The position numbers were made by a program, and so were the translations under genes. Under the pieces are notes generated by a model. It worked only from the letters and a program-made list of their open reading frames with translations. It made no database searches and was not told where the DNA came from. Of a DNA stretch of 64,000 bases, positions 35,591 to 44,160 are shown one piece after another (position 1 is the first letter of the stretch; each line of letters opens with the position of its first letter). The stretch comes from Winogradskyella arenosi (GTDB lineage Bacteria > Bacteroidota > Bacteroidia > Flavobacteriales > Flavobacteriaceae), in the NCBI RefSeq assembly GCF_003337305.1, contig NZ_QPJO01000001.1, forward strand, positions 620,001-684,000, read 5' to 3'.

Positions 35591-36454
35591 TTATGGAACT
35601 TCGTGACCTTGGTAGGCTACTAAGATTAAAAACCAATCTTCAAGTTCTAAGTCAATGGATGTTGCTTCTATGGCGCGTTTTAATCGGCTTTGTGTTGTAG
35701 TCCCTACCACCGGATGTATTTGTGAAGGGTGCTTCATAATCCAAGCCAGTAAAAGTTGGTCTTCCGTAGCCTTATATTTATCGGTTAAGGCGGCGAGCTG
35801 TTGGTGAACACGCTTAGATTGTTCATTATTGTCTTTAAAAATATGACCTAAAGGAGACCAAGCCATAGGTTTAATGCCATTAGCAGTCATGTAATCTAAG
35901 GTGCCATTATGCATAGCAGAATGCTCTGTAAGGGAGAATTCTATCTGATTAACGTCAATATCCATACGTAAACCAATGAGGTCCATTTGAGACGGGGTGA
36001 AGTTAGAAACCCCAAAATCTTTAATTTTTCCTTCTTTTTTTAAGATGGTTATGGCCTCAGCAATTTCTTCGGCGACCATTAATGGGCTTGGCCTATGAAG
36101 AAGAAAAAGATCGAGATAATCCGTTTCTAGGTTACGCAAGGATTCTTCTGCAGACCAAATAATATAGTCCTTAGTATAGTTATAGTGCTTTACAATATTG
36201 TTTCGGTTGTCGCATTGCAGTTGAATACCACATTTTGTAATCAGCTGTATGCTGTCGCGTTTAATTTCAGAATCTTTTAAAGCTTTTCCAAATTCAGCTT
36301 CTGTAAGGTATCCGCCATAAATGTCAGCATGGTCAAAAGTGGTTATGTTATGATCGGTACAGAAATTTATTAACGCCTCCATTTCCTTTTTAGAAAGTTG
36401 TTTTCCCCAAGCACCCCAAGTCATGGTACCTGCAATTAATCGAGAATATTTCAC
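35591..36454 (-). CDS. aldo/keto reductase (YdhF-like)
   Basis: 287 residues. The catalytic tetrad is visible as Asp41, Tyr46 (DHADIYG), Lys74 (TKCG) and His120 (LLHRP). A TIM barrel using NADPH to reduce aldehydes or ketones. It is the first gene of a possible three-gene unit with the SDR and the AlbA_2 protein. Physiological substrate unknown. Confidence 0.87.
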   Translation of the reverse strand: MKYSRLIAGTMTWGAWGKQLSKKEMEALINFCTDHNITTFDHADIYGGYLTEAEFGKALKDSEIKRDSIQLITKCGIQLQCDNRNNIVKHYNYTKDYIIWSAEESLRNLETDYLDLFLLHRPSPLMVAEEIAEAITILKKEGKIKDFGVSNFTPSQMDLIGLRMDIDVNQIEFSLTEHSAMHNGTLDYMTANGIKPMAWSPLGHIFKDNNEQSKRVHQQLAALTDKYKATEDQLLLAWIMKHPSQIHPVVGTTTQSRLKRAIEATSIDLELEDWFLILVAYQGHEVP

Positions 36455-36559
36455 TTTATTTTCAGTTTATATCGGTTTTTATGCAATTCATGTATAAAAA
36501 TAGTCAAAACATTGGCAATGAAGCTATCATTGTAGTGTAATTATTCAAAACCCCAAATT

Positions 36560-37123
36560 ATGAAACTTGTACAACACCTAAAATCTGTTACCTTAATCTT
36601 AGTGGTCCTTATCAGCTTTTCTAGCTGCTCTAAAGAAGAGTTAAATTCTGACGGAGAATTATCAGGGATTTCTGTAAGTTTAAAATCTTCATCGGCCTTA
36701 ACTTCTGAGGTATATTTAGAAATTGAAGCGGTACAAGTAAGAACAGGAAAAGATGCAAATTCAGAAGCATCTTGGGTGAGTTTAACGGATATTAATGCAG
36801 GCACTTATAACGTGAGTGATTTAACCGACGATCTAGAATTAACCTTGGTTAATGAGTCTGAATTGGCATCGGGTTTTATCTACGAAATGCGTTTGGTTTT
36901 AGGGGATAATAACTTTTTAAATATGAATGAGGTCTTAGTAAGTTTAGATGTTGTAGGTGATAAGACGCCTTCTAATGTTGTTGAGACGGAGTTTGTGGCC
37001 AATCGGTTTTACAACGTGATTATAAACTTAGATTTAGATGAAGCCATAAGCTATGACGAAAATACAGCGATGATGACCATTAACCCTAAGCTTTATACTG
37101 AGATTAGACAAATGCAATTCTAA
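36560..37123 (+). CDS. lipoprotein, DUF4382-like
   Basis: 187 residues with a lipobox ending at Cys23 (SFSSC). The following beta-rich domain (GISVSLKSSSALTSEVYLEI, then YEMRLVLGDNN and NVIINLDLDEA) fits DUF4382, a carbohydrate-binding-like domain common in Bacteroidota lipoproteins. It is divergent from the aldo-keto reductase and ends in its own terminator. Confidence 0.78.
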   Translation: MKLVQHLKSVTLILVVLISFSSCSKEELNSDGELSGISVSLKSSSALTSEVYLEIEAVQVRTGKDANSEASWVSLTDINAGTYNVSDLTDDLELTLVNESELASGFIYEMRLVLGDNNFLNMNEVLVSLDVVGDKTPSNVVETEFVANRFYNVIINLDLDEAISYDENTAMMTINPKLYTEIRQMQF

Positions 37124-37152
37124 GACGGTTAATTTTCATAATATACTTACAA

Positions 37153-37187
37153 AAAGAGTAATACTTCGGTGTTACTCTTTCTTTTTT
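37153..37187 (+). terminator. terminator with UUCG loop
   Basis: 12-bp stem (37153-37164 and 37169-37180) with one G-T pair, a TTCG tetraloop and a T-rich run. Confidence 0.88.
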
Positions 37188-37280
37188 AACCAATTGTTAA
37201 CAGCAACTAACGAATAATTTTAACACTTTGCAGCGTAGAAAATATTTGTATAAATAGTTTTGTTCTTAAACCCTGATAAA

Positions 37281-38282
37281 ATGGAAGAAACGAGTACAGT
37301 TGATATTAAATCAATTAATGAAAAGATAGAAAAAGAAAGTGCCTTTGTAGACTTACTAACCTTAGAAATGAATAAGGTTATTGTAGGACAAAAGCACATG
37401 GTAGAACGTTTGCTAATTGGTCTTCTTGGTCAAGGTCATATTTTATTAGAAGGTGTACCTGGTTTAGCAAAAACATTAGCTATTAATACACTCTCTAAAG
37501 CTATAGATGCTAGTTTTAGTAGAATACAATTTACACCAGATCTCTTACCTGCAGATGTGGTTGGTACCTTAATTTATAACATGAAAGAGAATGATTTCAC
37601 GATAAAGAAAGGTCCTATTTTTGCAAATTTTGTATTGGCAGATGAGATTAACAGAGCGCCAGCAAAAGTACAATCGGCTTTATTAGAAGCCATGCAGGAA
37701 AAGCAGGTGACTATTGGGGATGAAACTTTTGGTTTAGATAAGCCGTTCTTAGTAATGGCCACCATGAACCCGGTAGAACAAGAAGGAACCTACCCACTTC
37801 CAGAGGCACAAGTTGACCGTTTTATGCTAAAAACCGTTATCGATTATCCAAAAATCGATGAGGAACAAATGATTGTAAGAGCCAATCTTAAAGGGAGCTA
37901 TGAAAAGGTGAATCCTGTGGTTTCTGTAGCACAAATCTTAAGTGCTCAAAAAGCCGTGAGAGAGGTGTATATGGATGAAAAAATTGAGAAGTATATCCTC
38001 GATATCATTTTTGCAACACGTTACCCAGAGAAATATAAATTAGGAGATTTAAAACCATTAATTTCGTTTGGAGCTTCACCTCGTGGTAGTATTAACTTAG
38101 CTACAGCAGCAAAATGTTATGCGTTTATTAAAAGAAGAGGTTATGTGATTCCAGAAGATGTACGTGCCATTGTACACGATGTTTTACGTCATAGAATAGG
38201 AATTACTTATGAAGCTGAAGCTGAAAATGTCACTTCTGAAGATATCATCAATAAGATTGTAAATGTTATTGAAGTGCCATAG
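37281..38282 (+). CDS. MoxR-family AAA+ ATPase of the Bat operon
   Basis: 333 residues from the ATG at 37281; a TTG at 37260 is in frame but less likely. Walker A GVPGLAKT is at 58-65 and Walker B LADEINRAP at about 122-130. MoxR proteins act as chaperone-like ATPases that work with von Willebrand factor A domain proteins. It heads a run of eight genes (to 46696) all on the plus strand: DUF58, a BatD-like protein and BatA-E. Confidence 0.92.
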   Translation: MEETSTVDIKSINEKIEKESAFVDLLTLEMNKVIVGQKHMVERLLIGLLGQGHILLEGVPGLAKTLAINTLSKAIDASFSRIQFTPDLLPADVVGTLIYNMKENDFTIKKGPIFANFVLADEINRAPAKVQSALLEAMQEKQVTIGDETFGLDKPFLVMATMNPVEQEGTYPLPEAQVDRFMLKTVIDYPKIDEEQMIVRANLKGSYEKVNPVVSVAQILSAQKAVREVYMDEKIEKYILDIIFATRYPEKYKLGDLKPLISFGASPRGSINLATAAKCYAFIKRRGYVIPEDVRAIVHDVLRHRIGITYEAEAENVTSEDIINKIVNVIEVP

Positions 38283-38371
38283 AGGTTTACCCCTAGGCAA
38301 TCAATCTTATTATATATCGAAAATTAAATTTGATCCATTTCGTATTAAGGACGGAATGACAAAATACTACA

Positions 38372-39238
38372 ATGGACACTAAGGAATTACTCAAAAAAGT
38401 ACGAAAAATAGAGATTAAGACACGTCGCTTGTCTGATCATATATTTGGCGGCGAATATCACTCGACTTTTAAAGGTCGTGGGATGACTTTTTCTGAAGTG
38501 CGTCAATACCAATTTGGCGATGATGTTAGAAACATAGATTGGAATGTGACGGCACGGACCAACCAGCCCCACGTTAAAGTCTTTGAAGAAGAACGCGAGC
38601 TTACCATGATGCTAATGGTAGATGTATCAGCCAGTGAAATGTTTGGTACCCAACAGCAATTTAAAAATGAAGTGGTAACGGAGATTGCTGCAACTTTAGC
38701 GTTCTCTGCAACGCAAAACAATGATAAAATCGGGTTGATTTTATTTTCAGATCAGATAGAACTTTACATTCCGCCAAAAAAAGGACGTTCTCATGTACTT
38801 AGAATTATAAGAGAGCTTATTGAGTTTCAACCGCAAAGCACAAAAACCAATGTGTCTGAAGCTTTTAAATTCTTGTCTAATGTCTCTAAAAAGAAAGCCA
38901 TCGTTTTTGTGCTTTCAGACTTTATTGCAGATGCTTACAAGCAAAATTTAAAAATTTCAGCAGGGCGCCATGATATTACAGGGATTAGAGTGTATGATCA
39001 GCGTGAAACTGAAATTCCAAACCTAGGAATGGTGCAAATGGAAGATGCTGAAACCGGCGAAATGATGCTTGTTAATACTGGCTCTAGACAAGTCAGGAAC
39101 GATTACAGTAAATTTTACAATGATAAAATAACCTATTTTAAAGATAGTTTTACAAAATCTGGCGCAGGGACTATAGACTGCCGTGTTGATGAAAGTTATG
39201 TAAAAAAATTATTAGGTTACTTTAAAAGAAGAGGATAA
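38372..39238 (+). CDS. DUF58 / von Willebrand A-like protein
   Basis: 288 residues. The DUF58 pattern is GMTFSEVRQYQFGDDVRNIDWNVTART at about 37-62, followed by a vWA-like domain with a metal-site sequence DVSAS at about 84-88. Soluble. It usually pairs with the MoxR ATPase encoded just upstream. The gene is 89 nt after the ATPase stop. Confidence 0.9.
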   Translation: MDTKELLKKVRKIEIKTRRLSDHIFGGEYHSTFKGRGMTFSEVRQYQFGDDVRNIDWNVTARTNQPHVKVFEEERELTMMLMVDVSASEMFGTQQQFKNEVVTEIAATLAFSATQNNDKIGLILFSDQIELYIPPKKGRSHVLRIIRELIEFQPQSTKTNVSEAFKFLSNVSKKKAIVFVLSDFIADAYKQNLKISAGRHDITGIRVYDQRETEIPNLGMVQMEDAETGEMMLVNTGSRQVRNDYSKFYNDKITYFKDSFTKSGAGTIDCRVDESYVKKLLGYFKRRG

Positions 39239-39300
39239 GGGGCTCTAAACTTTGCGTGAAAGCACAATGAAGTCCAAAAATGTAAAGTAAGACATAAAAG

Positions 39301-41022
39301 GTGAAAAGTTTAAAAGTTATATACAGTAAATTAAGAGCTATAAAGGACACAGGTTGGAATAAAAATACCGCCGTTGTTAGCCTTTTTTCTATGCTCTTTT
39401 TTTTAGGCACTACTTTGGCAACCGCACAGGTAAAAACAGAAGTAGATACCACTACAATACGCATTGGAGAACAGATTAATTATAAAATTAATGTCCAAGC
39501 AGATTCTACAGCTTTGGTGGTTTTTCCAGAAGGACAAACCTTTATGCCCTTAGAAAATGTTGAGGCCTTAAAAATTGATACCACCAAACAGAAGGCGCAG
39601 TTTTTACTCTCTAGGGTTTATAAACTCACACAATTCGATTCTGGCGCTTATACCATACCAAGACAGAAAATTATTATTGGTGAAAAATCATTTTTTACGG
39701 ACTCTTTGCGGGTTAATGTAAATACCGTGACCGTCGATACCACAAAACAGAAACTCTACGATATAAAACCGATTATAGATGTGGAAGAAGCGGGTAGTGA
39801 TTGGTGGAAAGGGTTGCTTATAATAATTGGTATTGTAGGTCTAGTTGCCTTTTTACTGTATTGGTTTATTTGGCGTAAAAAGCCTTTAAGCGAAGAAGAG
39901 CAAATTGCCTTATTGCCACCTTATGATCGTGCAAAATTAGCGTTACAAAAGCTCGATGAAAGTCAGTATTTAATACGTTCAGAAGTGAAGGAATACTATT
40001 CTGAATTGACCTTTATTATTCGAAAGTATTTAGATGAAAAAGTTTATGATCGTGCCTTAGAAAGTACCACCTCGGAGCTTGTAGCAAGATTAAACTTATT
40101 AAAAGAGGGAAATCAAATTCCGCTGTCTAAAGAAACTATTTTACATATCGAATCTATTTTGAAGCGTGCCGATTTGGTGAAATTTGCAAAGTCTGCTCCC
40201 GATACGGCTCTTGCCGAAATGGACAAGTCTACCATTGATAAAGCCATTGACAATGTTAAGGTGAGTCTGCCTGAGCCTTCCGAAGAAGAAAAACTATTAG
40301 ACAAAAAATATAAAGAAGCTCAAGAGCGCAAAAAGAAACGTCAAAAAATAGCCTTAACGGTAGGGGTATCCTTATTTCTACTTATCGCCACCTTTATTGG
40401 TTTTGGTGTAAAATACGGTTTTGGTTATGTGAAGGACACCATCATTGGGCATGAGAGTAAAACGCTTTTAGAAGGGCAATGGGTTAAAAGTGCTTACGGA
40501 TTTCCGCCTGTTTATATCGAAACACCTAAAGTATTAAAGCGTGTAGAAATTGAGCTTCCTGAGGAGGTACAACAGCAAATGTCTAGAACTACGTTTGCTT
40601 ATGGAACCTTGTTAGATGTGTTTAGTGTTGTAGTGAATACCACGACTGTAAATGCGCCAAAACAACCAACGCAAGGTGAGACGACTGAAAATCCGACCTT
40701 CGATTTATTAAAAGTATCAGAGCAAACCATAGAAGGCTTTGAGGCTAAGGGCGCCGCAAATATTACGGTGAAAAAAGAGAAGTTTATCACCCCAAATAAA
40801 GCTGAAGGTTTAAAAACTTTTGGAACCTTGAGTCTTCCTGTGCCAAATTCAGAGGCTTCTGTAGATGCTTCTTATATGGTGCTCGCTTTTGCAAATGAAA
40901 ATGTTTTACAGCAAATAGTGATCACTTGGCCATTAGACGATGATTATGCGGATGATATGATAGAGCGCATTGTAAATTCGGTAGAAGTTAACCCTGAAGA
41001 GATACAAGACAACACGAAATGA
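39301..41022 (+). CDS. BatD-related membrane protein with extra C-terminal domain
   Basis: 573 residues from a GTG. A signal or membrane anchor lies at about 25-42, then an Ig-like BatD-type domain (about 45-150), a membrane helix (about 172-192), a cytoplasmic helical domain like DUF4381 (about 200-310), a second membrane helix (about 352-372) and an unrecognised C-terminal domain (about 380-570). It is shorter in BatD-like parts than the true BatD at 44161. The stop overlaps the batA ATG (ATGA), so the two are coupled. Confidence 0.82.
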   Translation: MKSLKVIYSKLRAIKDTGWNKNTAVVSLFSMLFFLGTTLATAQVKTEVDTTTIRIGEQINYKINVQADSTALVVFPEGQTFMPLENVEALKIDTTKQKAQFLLSRVYKLTQFDSGAYTIPRQKIIIGEKSFFTDSLRVNVNTVTVDTTKQKLYDIKPIIDVEEAGSDWWKGLLIIIGIVGLVAFLLYWFIWRKKPLSEEEQIALLPPYDRAKLALQKLDESQYLIRSEVKEYYSELTFIIRKYLDEKVYDRALESTTSELVARLNLLKEGNQIPLSKETILHIESILKRADLVKFAKSAPDTALAEMDKSTIDKAIDNVKVSLPEPSEEEKLLDKKYKEAQERKKKRQKIALTVGVSLFLLIATFIGFGVKYGFGYVKDTIIGHESKTLLEGQWVKSAYGFPPVYIETPKVLKRVEIELPEEVQQQMSRTTFAYGTLLDVFSVVVNTTTVNAPKQPTQGETTENPTFDLLKVSEQTIEGFEAKGAANITVKKEKFITPNKAEGLKTFGTLSLPVPNSEASVDASYMVLAFANENVLQQIVITWPLDDDYADDMIERIVNSVEVNPEEIQDNTK

Positions 41023-42026
41023 TGTTTGAGCATATAGAGTTTTTAAATAAAGAATTATTTTGGTTATTACTGCTATTACCTATAGCGGTAGTTTGGTATG
41101 TCTTTAAGCATAGCAAACAAACGGCAGAATTAAAAATGTCTACCCTCCAAGGGTTTAAAACTAGCGGTTCTAATTGGGCCAAGTTAAGGCACGTGCTTTT
41201 TGCTTTACGTTTAATCGCATTAGGACTTCTTATTACGGCATTAGCAAGACCACGGACCGTAGATGTTTCTACAAGAACGAAAACAACAAGTGGTATTGAT
41301 ATTGTTATGGCTATTGATGTTTCGGCGAGTATGTTGGCAAAGGATTTAAGACCAAACCGACTTGAAGCTTTAAAAGAAGTCGCAGCAGATTTTATAGACG
41401 GTAGACCAAGCGACCGTATTGGATTGGTAGAATATGCGGGTGAGGCCTATACAAAAACCCCAATAACAAGCGATAAGTCTATCGTAAAACGCTCGTTAAG
41501 AGATATTAATTATAATAATATTATTGAAGGCGGAACCGCTATTGGTATGGGATTAGCCACTTCGGTTAACCGATTAAAAGACAGTAAAGCTAAAAGTAAA
41601 GTGATTATCTTACTTACGGATGGGGTGAATAACTCAGGGTTTATAGATCCTAAAATTGCGAGTGAATTGGCCGTAGAATACGGTATAAAAGTTTACGCTA
41701 TTGGTTTAGGGACTAATGGTATGGCCTTATCGCCAATAGGGATTAATCCTAATGGAACCTTTAGATATGGGCGTATGCAAGTAGAAATTGATGAGGCCTT
41801 ACTTAAAGATATTGCGGCAGAAACTGGTGGTAAATATTTTAGAGCGACTAATAATGACAAATTAGTTCAGATCTATGATGAAATCAATAAGCTAGAGAAA
41901 ACCGAAATTGAAGAAAAGAAATATTACAATTACGAAGAGAAATACAGACCGTTAGTACTACTAGCTGGATTGTTATTACTGATAGAATTATTATTAAGAA
42001 ATACAATATTTAGAAGCTTTGTTTAG
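41019..42026 (+). CDS. batA: BatA, vWA-domain membrane protein
   Basis: 335 residues. N-terminal helices at about 10-28 and 60-80, a vWA domain at about 90-285 with the MIDAS motif DVSAS (AIDVSASMLA), and a C-terminal helix (about 310-330). Bat proteins are linked to oxygen or stress tolerance in Bacteroidota. Its start overlaps the stop of the gene before and its stop overlaps the batB start. Confidence 0.9.
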   Translation: MMFEHIEFLNKELFWLLLLLPIAVVWYVFKHSKQTAELKMSTLQGFKTSGSNWAKLRHVLFALRLIALGLLITALARPRTVDVSTRTKTTSGIDIVMAIDVSASMLAKDLRPNRLEALKEVAADFIDGRPSDRIGLVEYAGEAYTKTPITSDKSIVKRSLRDINYNNIIEGGTAIGMGLATSVNRLKDSKAKSKVIILLTDGVNNSGFIDPKIASELAVEYGIKVYAIGLGTNGMALSPIGINPNGTFRYGRMQVEIDEALLKDIAAETGGKYFRATNNDKLVQIYDEINKLEKTEIEEKKYYNYEEKYRPLVLLAGLLLLIELLLRNTIFRSFV

Positions 42027-43059
42027 ACTCGATGAAAACATATGGTTTTGGACGCTATTGGTTATACCAGTCATTATTTTGCTGTTTATAGGACTGCAAA
42101 TTTGGAGGCGTTCTGTGCAGAAAAAATTTGCCGATGCAAACCTATTAAAGCGCCTTAGTCCTAATCAATCCTTATTTAAAAGCGTGCTAAAAGTGGTTGT
42201 GCTTTGTTCGGCTTTTGCATGTTTATCTATCGCTTTGGTCAATCCTAAAATAGGAACAAAGTTAGAAACCGTACGTAGTGAGGGCGTCGATATTGTCTTT
42301 GCTGTAGACGTTTCTAAGAGTATGCTGGCGGAAGATATTGCTCCTAACCGTTTAGAAAAATCAAAACAATTGGTGACTCAGATTGTCAATAATTTGGTGA
42401 GTGATCGTGTGGGGATTATTGCTTACGCTGGTAAAGCCTTTCCGCAGTTACCGATAACCACGGATTACGCTTCGGCAAAGATGTTTTTACAGAATATGAA
42501 TACCGATATGTTGTCTTCACAAGGAACAGCTATTAGTGAGGCCATTCAGCTTTCTAAAACCTATTACGATAACGAAGATCAAACCAATCGTGTTTTAGTG
42601 ATTATTTCTGATGGAGAAGACCATGATGGTGAAGCCATGAGTGTTGCGGAAGAAGCGGCAGAACAGGGCATCAAAATCTTAACCGTTGGAGTAGGTGATG
42701 TTAAGGGAGGCCCAATTCCTATTAAACGAAATGGCGTGGTCTTAAGTTATAAGAAAGATAATAGTGGTGAAACCGTTATTACGCGTCTCAATGAAACCAC
42801 TTTAAAAGATATCGCTTCAGAAGCCAACGGTGTTTATATTAATGGTAGTAACACGGCAGAGGTGGTTAAAGCCATAAAAGCTGAGCTAGATAAAATGGAT
42901 AAACAAGAATTTGAGTCCAAACAAATAGCCGACTTTAAAGATCAATTTCAATGGTTTTTAGGACTCGGAATTCTATTGCTATTTATTGATATTTTCTTTT
43001 TAGAACGAAAGACCGCATGGTTAAAAAAGTTGAATTTATTCAACGAAACTTATATTTAA
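42019..43059 (+). CDS. batB: BatB, vWA-domain membrane protein
   Basis: 346 residues, same layout as BatA: two N-terminal helices, vWA domain with DVSKS (AVDVSKSMLA) and a C-terminal helix. The start is TTG, overlapping the batA stop by 8 nt; no ATG occurs in frame nearby and the N-terminus from the TTG aligns with the family (RLDENIWFW, then a helix). Confidence 0.9.
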   Translation: MFRLDENIWFWTLLVIPVIILLFIGLQIWRRSVQKKFADANLLKRLSPNQSLFKSVLKVVVLCSAFACLSIALVNPKIGTKLETVRSEGVDIVFAVDVSKSMLAEDIAPNRLEKSKQLVTQIVNNLVSDRVGIIAYAGKAFPQLPITTDYASAKMFLQNMNTDMLSSQGTAISEAIQLSKTYYDNEDQTNRVLVIISDGEDHDGEAMSVAEEAAEQGIKILTVGVGDVKGGPIPIKRNGVVLSYKKDNSGETVITRLNETTLKDIASEANGVYINGSNTAEVVKAIKAELDKMDKQEFESKQIADFKDQFQWFLGLGILLLFIDIFFLERKTAWLKKLNLFNETYI

Positions 43060-43061
43060 GT

Positions 43062-43098
43062 CCCCTAAGCTAAGGCAGGCAAAATGCCTTATGAGGGG
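43062..43098 (+). other. intra-operon hairpin between batB and batC
   Basis: CCCCT and AGGGG (43062-43066, 43094-43098) enclose a second stem AAGGCA/TGCCTT. No T run follows, so it may stabilise mRNA or weaken read-through. Confidence 0.5.
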
Positions 43099-43191
43099 TA
43101 AATGGAAGTGAATTTATTGCGGGTCTAATTTTTAGATTTTTTTTAACGCTAAGTCAATAAAGCCTTTAGTAATTTAGAGGGCGTTTTTATA

Positions 43192-44061
43192 ATGAAAAAA
43201 CATATGAAATTTTACATTTTACTTATTGTACTTTTTAGTGGTGGTTTAAGCTTTGCTCAAGATCTGAATGAAAAACAGCTAGAGGCCGATAAAAATGCAA
43301 CAAATCTGGTATATAAGGCCAATACCTTAATAGAGGACGACAATTATATAGAAGCTGAAATGGCCTATAGAAAAGCAATTTCTGAAGCGCCATCAAAAGC
43401 GGTAGGGTCGTATAATTTAGCCCATTCTTATTATAAAAAAGGAAGCTTTAATGAAGCCTTATTCCGAAGTCAAGAAGCTGCAAAAAACGCCACAACTAAA
43501 GACGAAAAACACCGCGCATTTCATAATATTGGAAATATCTTAATGCAGAATGAGCAGTGTAAAGAAGCGGTAGAAGCCTTTAAAAATGCATTACGAAATA
43601 ATCCTAATGACGAAGAAACACGTTATAATTTTGCTTTAGCCAAAGAATGTGCAGAGCAACAAAAGCAAGATGGAGGCGGGGAAGACAATAAGGAAGACCC
43701 TAATAAAGACCAAGAGCAAGACAAAGAAGATCAGGAAAAGAAAGACGGCGATAAAAATAAAGACGAGAAAGAGGATCAAGAGAATCAAGATAAGAAAGAC
43801 GAAGGCGATCAGGATAAGAAAGACGGGGATAAGGACGAAGATGAAGACGGAAAGCCTAAAGACGATAAAAAGGATGAAGGTAAAGGCGATCAAGACAATA
43901 AAGACCAAAACCAACAACCTAAGCCGCAACCCGGACAAATGTCTCCACAGCAGATGAAAAATATTTTAGAGGCCATGCAAAATCAAGAACAGAAAGTTCA
44001 GGAGAAAATGAATGCAGAAAAACAAAAAGGCGCTAAGGTAAAAACCGAAAAGGATTGGTAA
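43192..44061 (+). CDS. batC: BatC, TPR protein with charged low-complexity region
   Basis: 289 residues with a signal peptide (about 1-22). Three tetratricopeptide repeats cover about 30-150 (YIEAEMAYRKAISEAPSKAV, YNLAHSYYKKGSFNEAL, CKEAVEAFKNALRNNPND). Residues of about 155-245 are almost only Asp, Lys, Glu, Gln and Asn. Predicted to be periplasmic. The upstream gap of 132 nt holds a hairpin. Confidence 0.88.
   Translation: MKKHMKFYILLIVLFSGGLSFAQDLNEKQLEADKNATNLVYKANTLIEDDNYIEAEMAYRKAISEAPSKAVGSYNLAHSYYKKGSFNEALFRSQEAAKNATTKDEKHRAFHNIGNILMQNEQCKEAVEAFKNALRNNPNDEETRYNFALAKECAEQQKQDGGGEDNKEDPNKDQEQDKEDQEKKDGDKNKDEKEDQENQDKKDEGDQDKKDGDKDEDEDGKPKDDKKDEGKGDQDNKDQNQQPKPQPGQMSPQQMKNILEAMQNQEQKVQEKMNAEKQKGAKVKTEKDW
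43654..43927 (+). repeat. low-complexity coding region in batC
   Basis: Purine-rich degenerate repeats coding for an Asp/Lys/Glu/Gln tract; it creates long spurious frames on both strands. Confidence 0.8.
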
Positions 44062-44160
44062 TTTAACAGAAAGTCCTTAGTTTGCGAGGACCATTTTAGC
44101 TCAAGTACGATTCAAAAACTAAAAGATAGCGTTAAAGATGTCTATAAGACAGAAATAGCC

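Noticed and set aside
43636..43957. Long frames on both strands over batC
   Set aside because: Produced by the low-complexity Asp/Lys/Glu-coding tract; the peptides are monotonous and lack starts.
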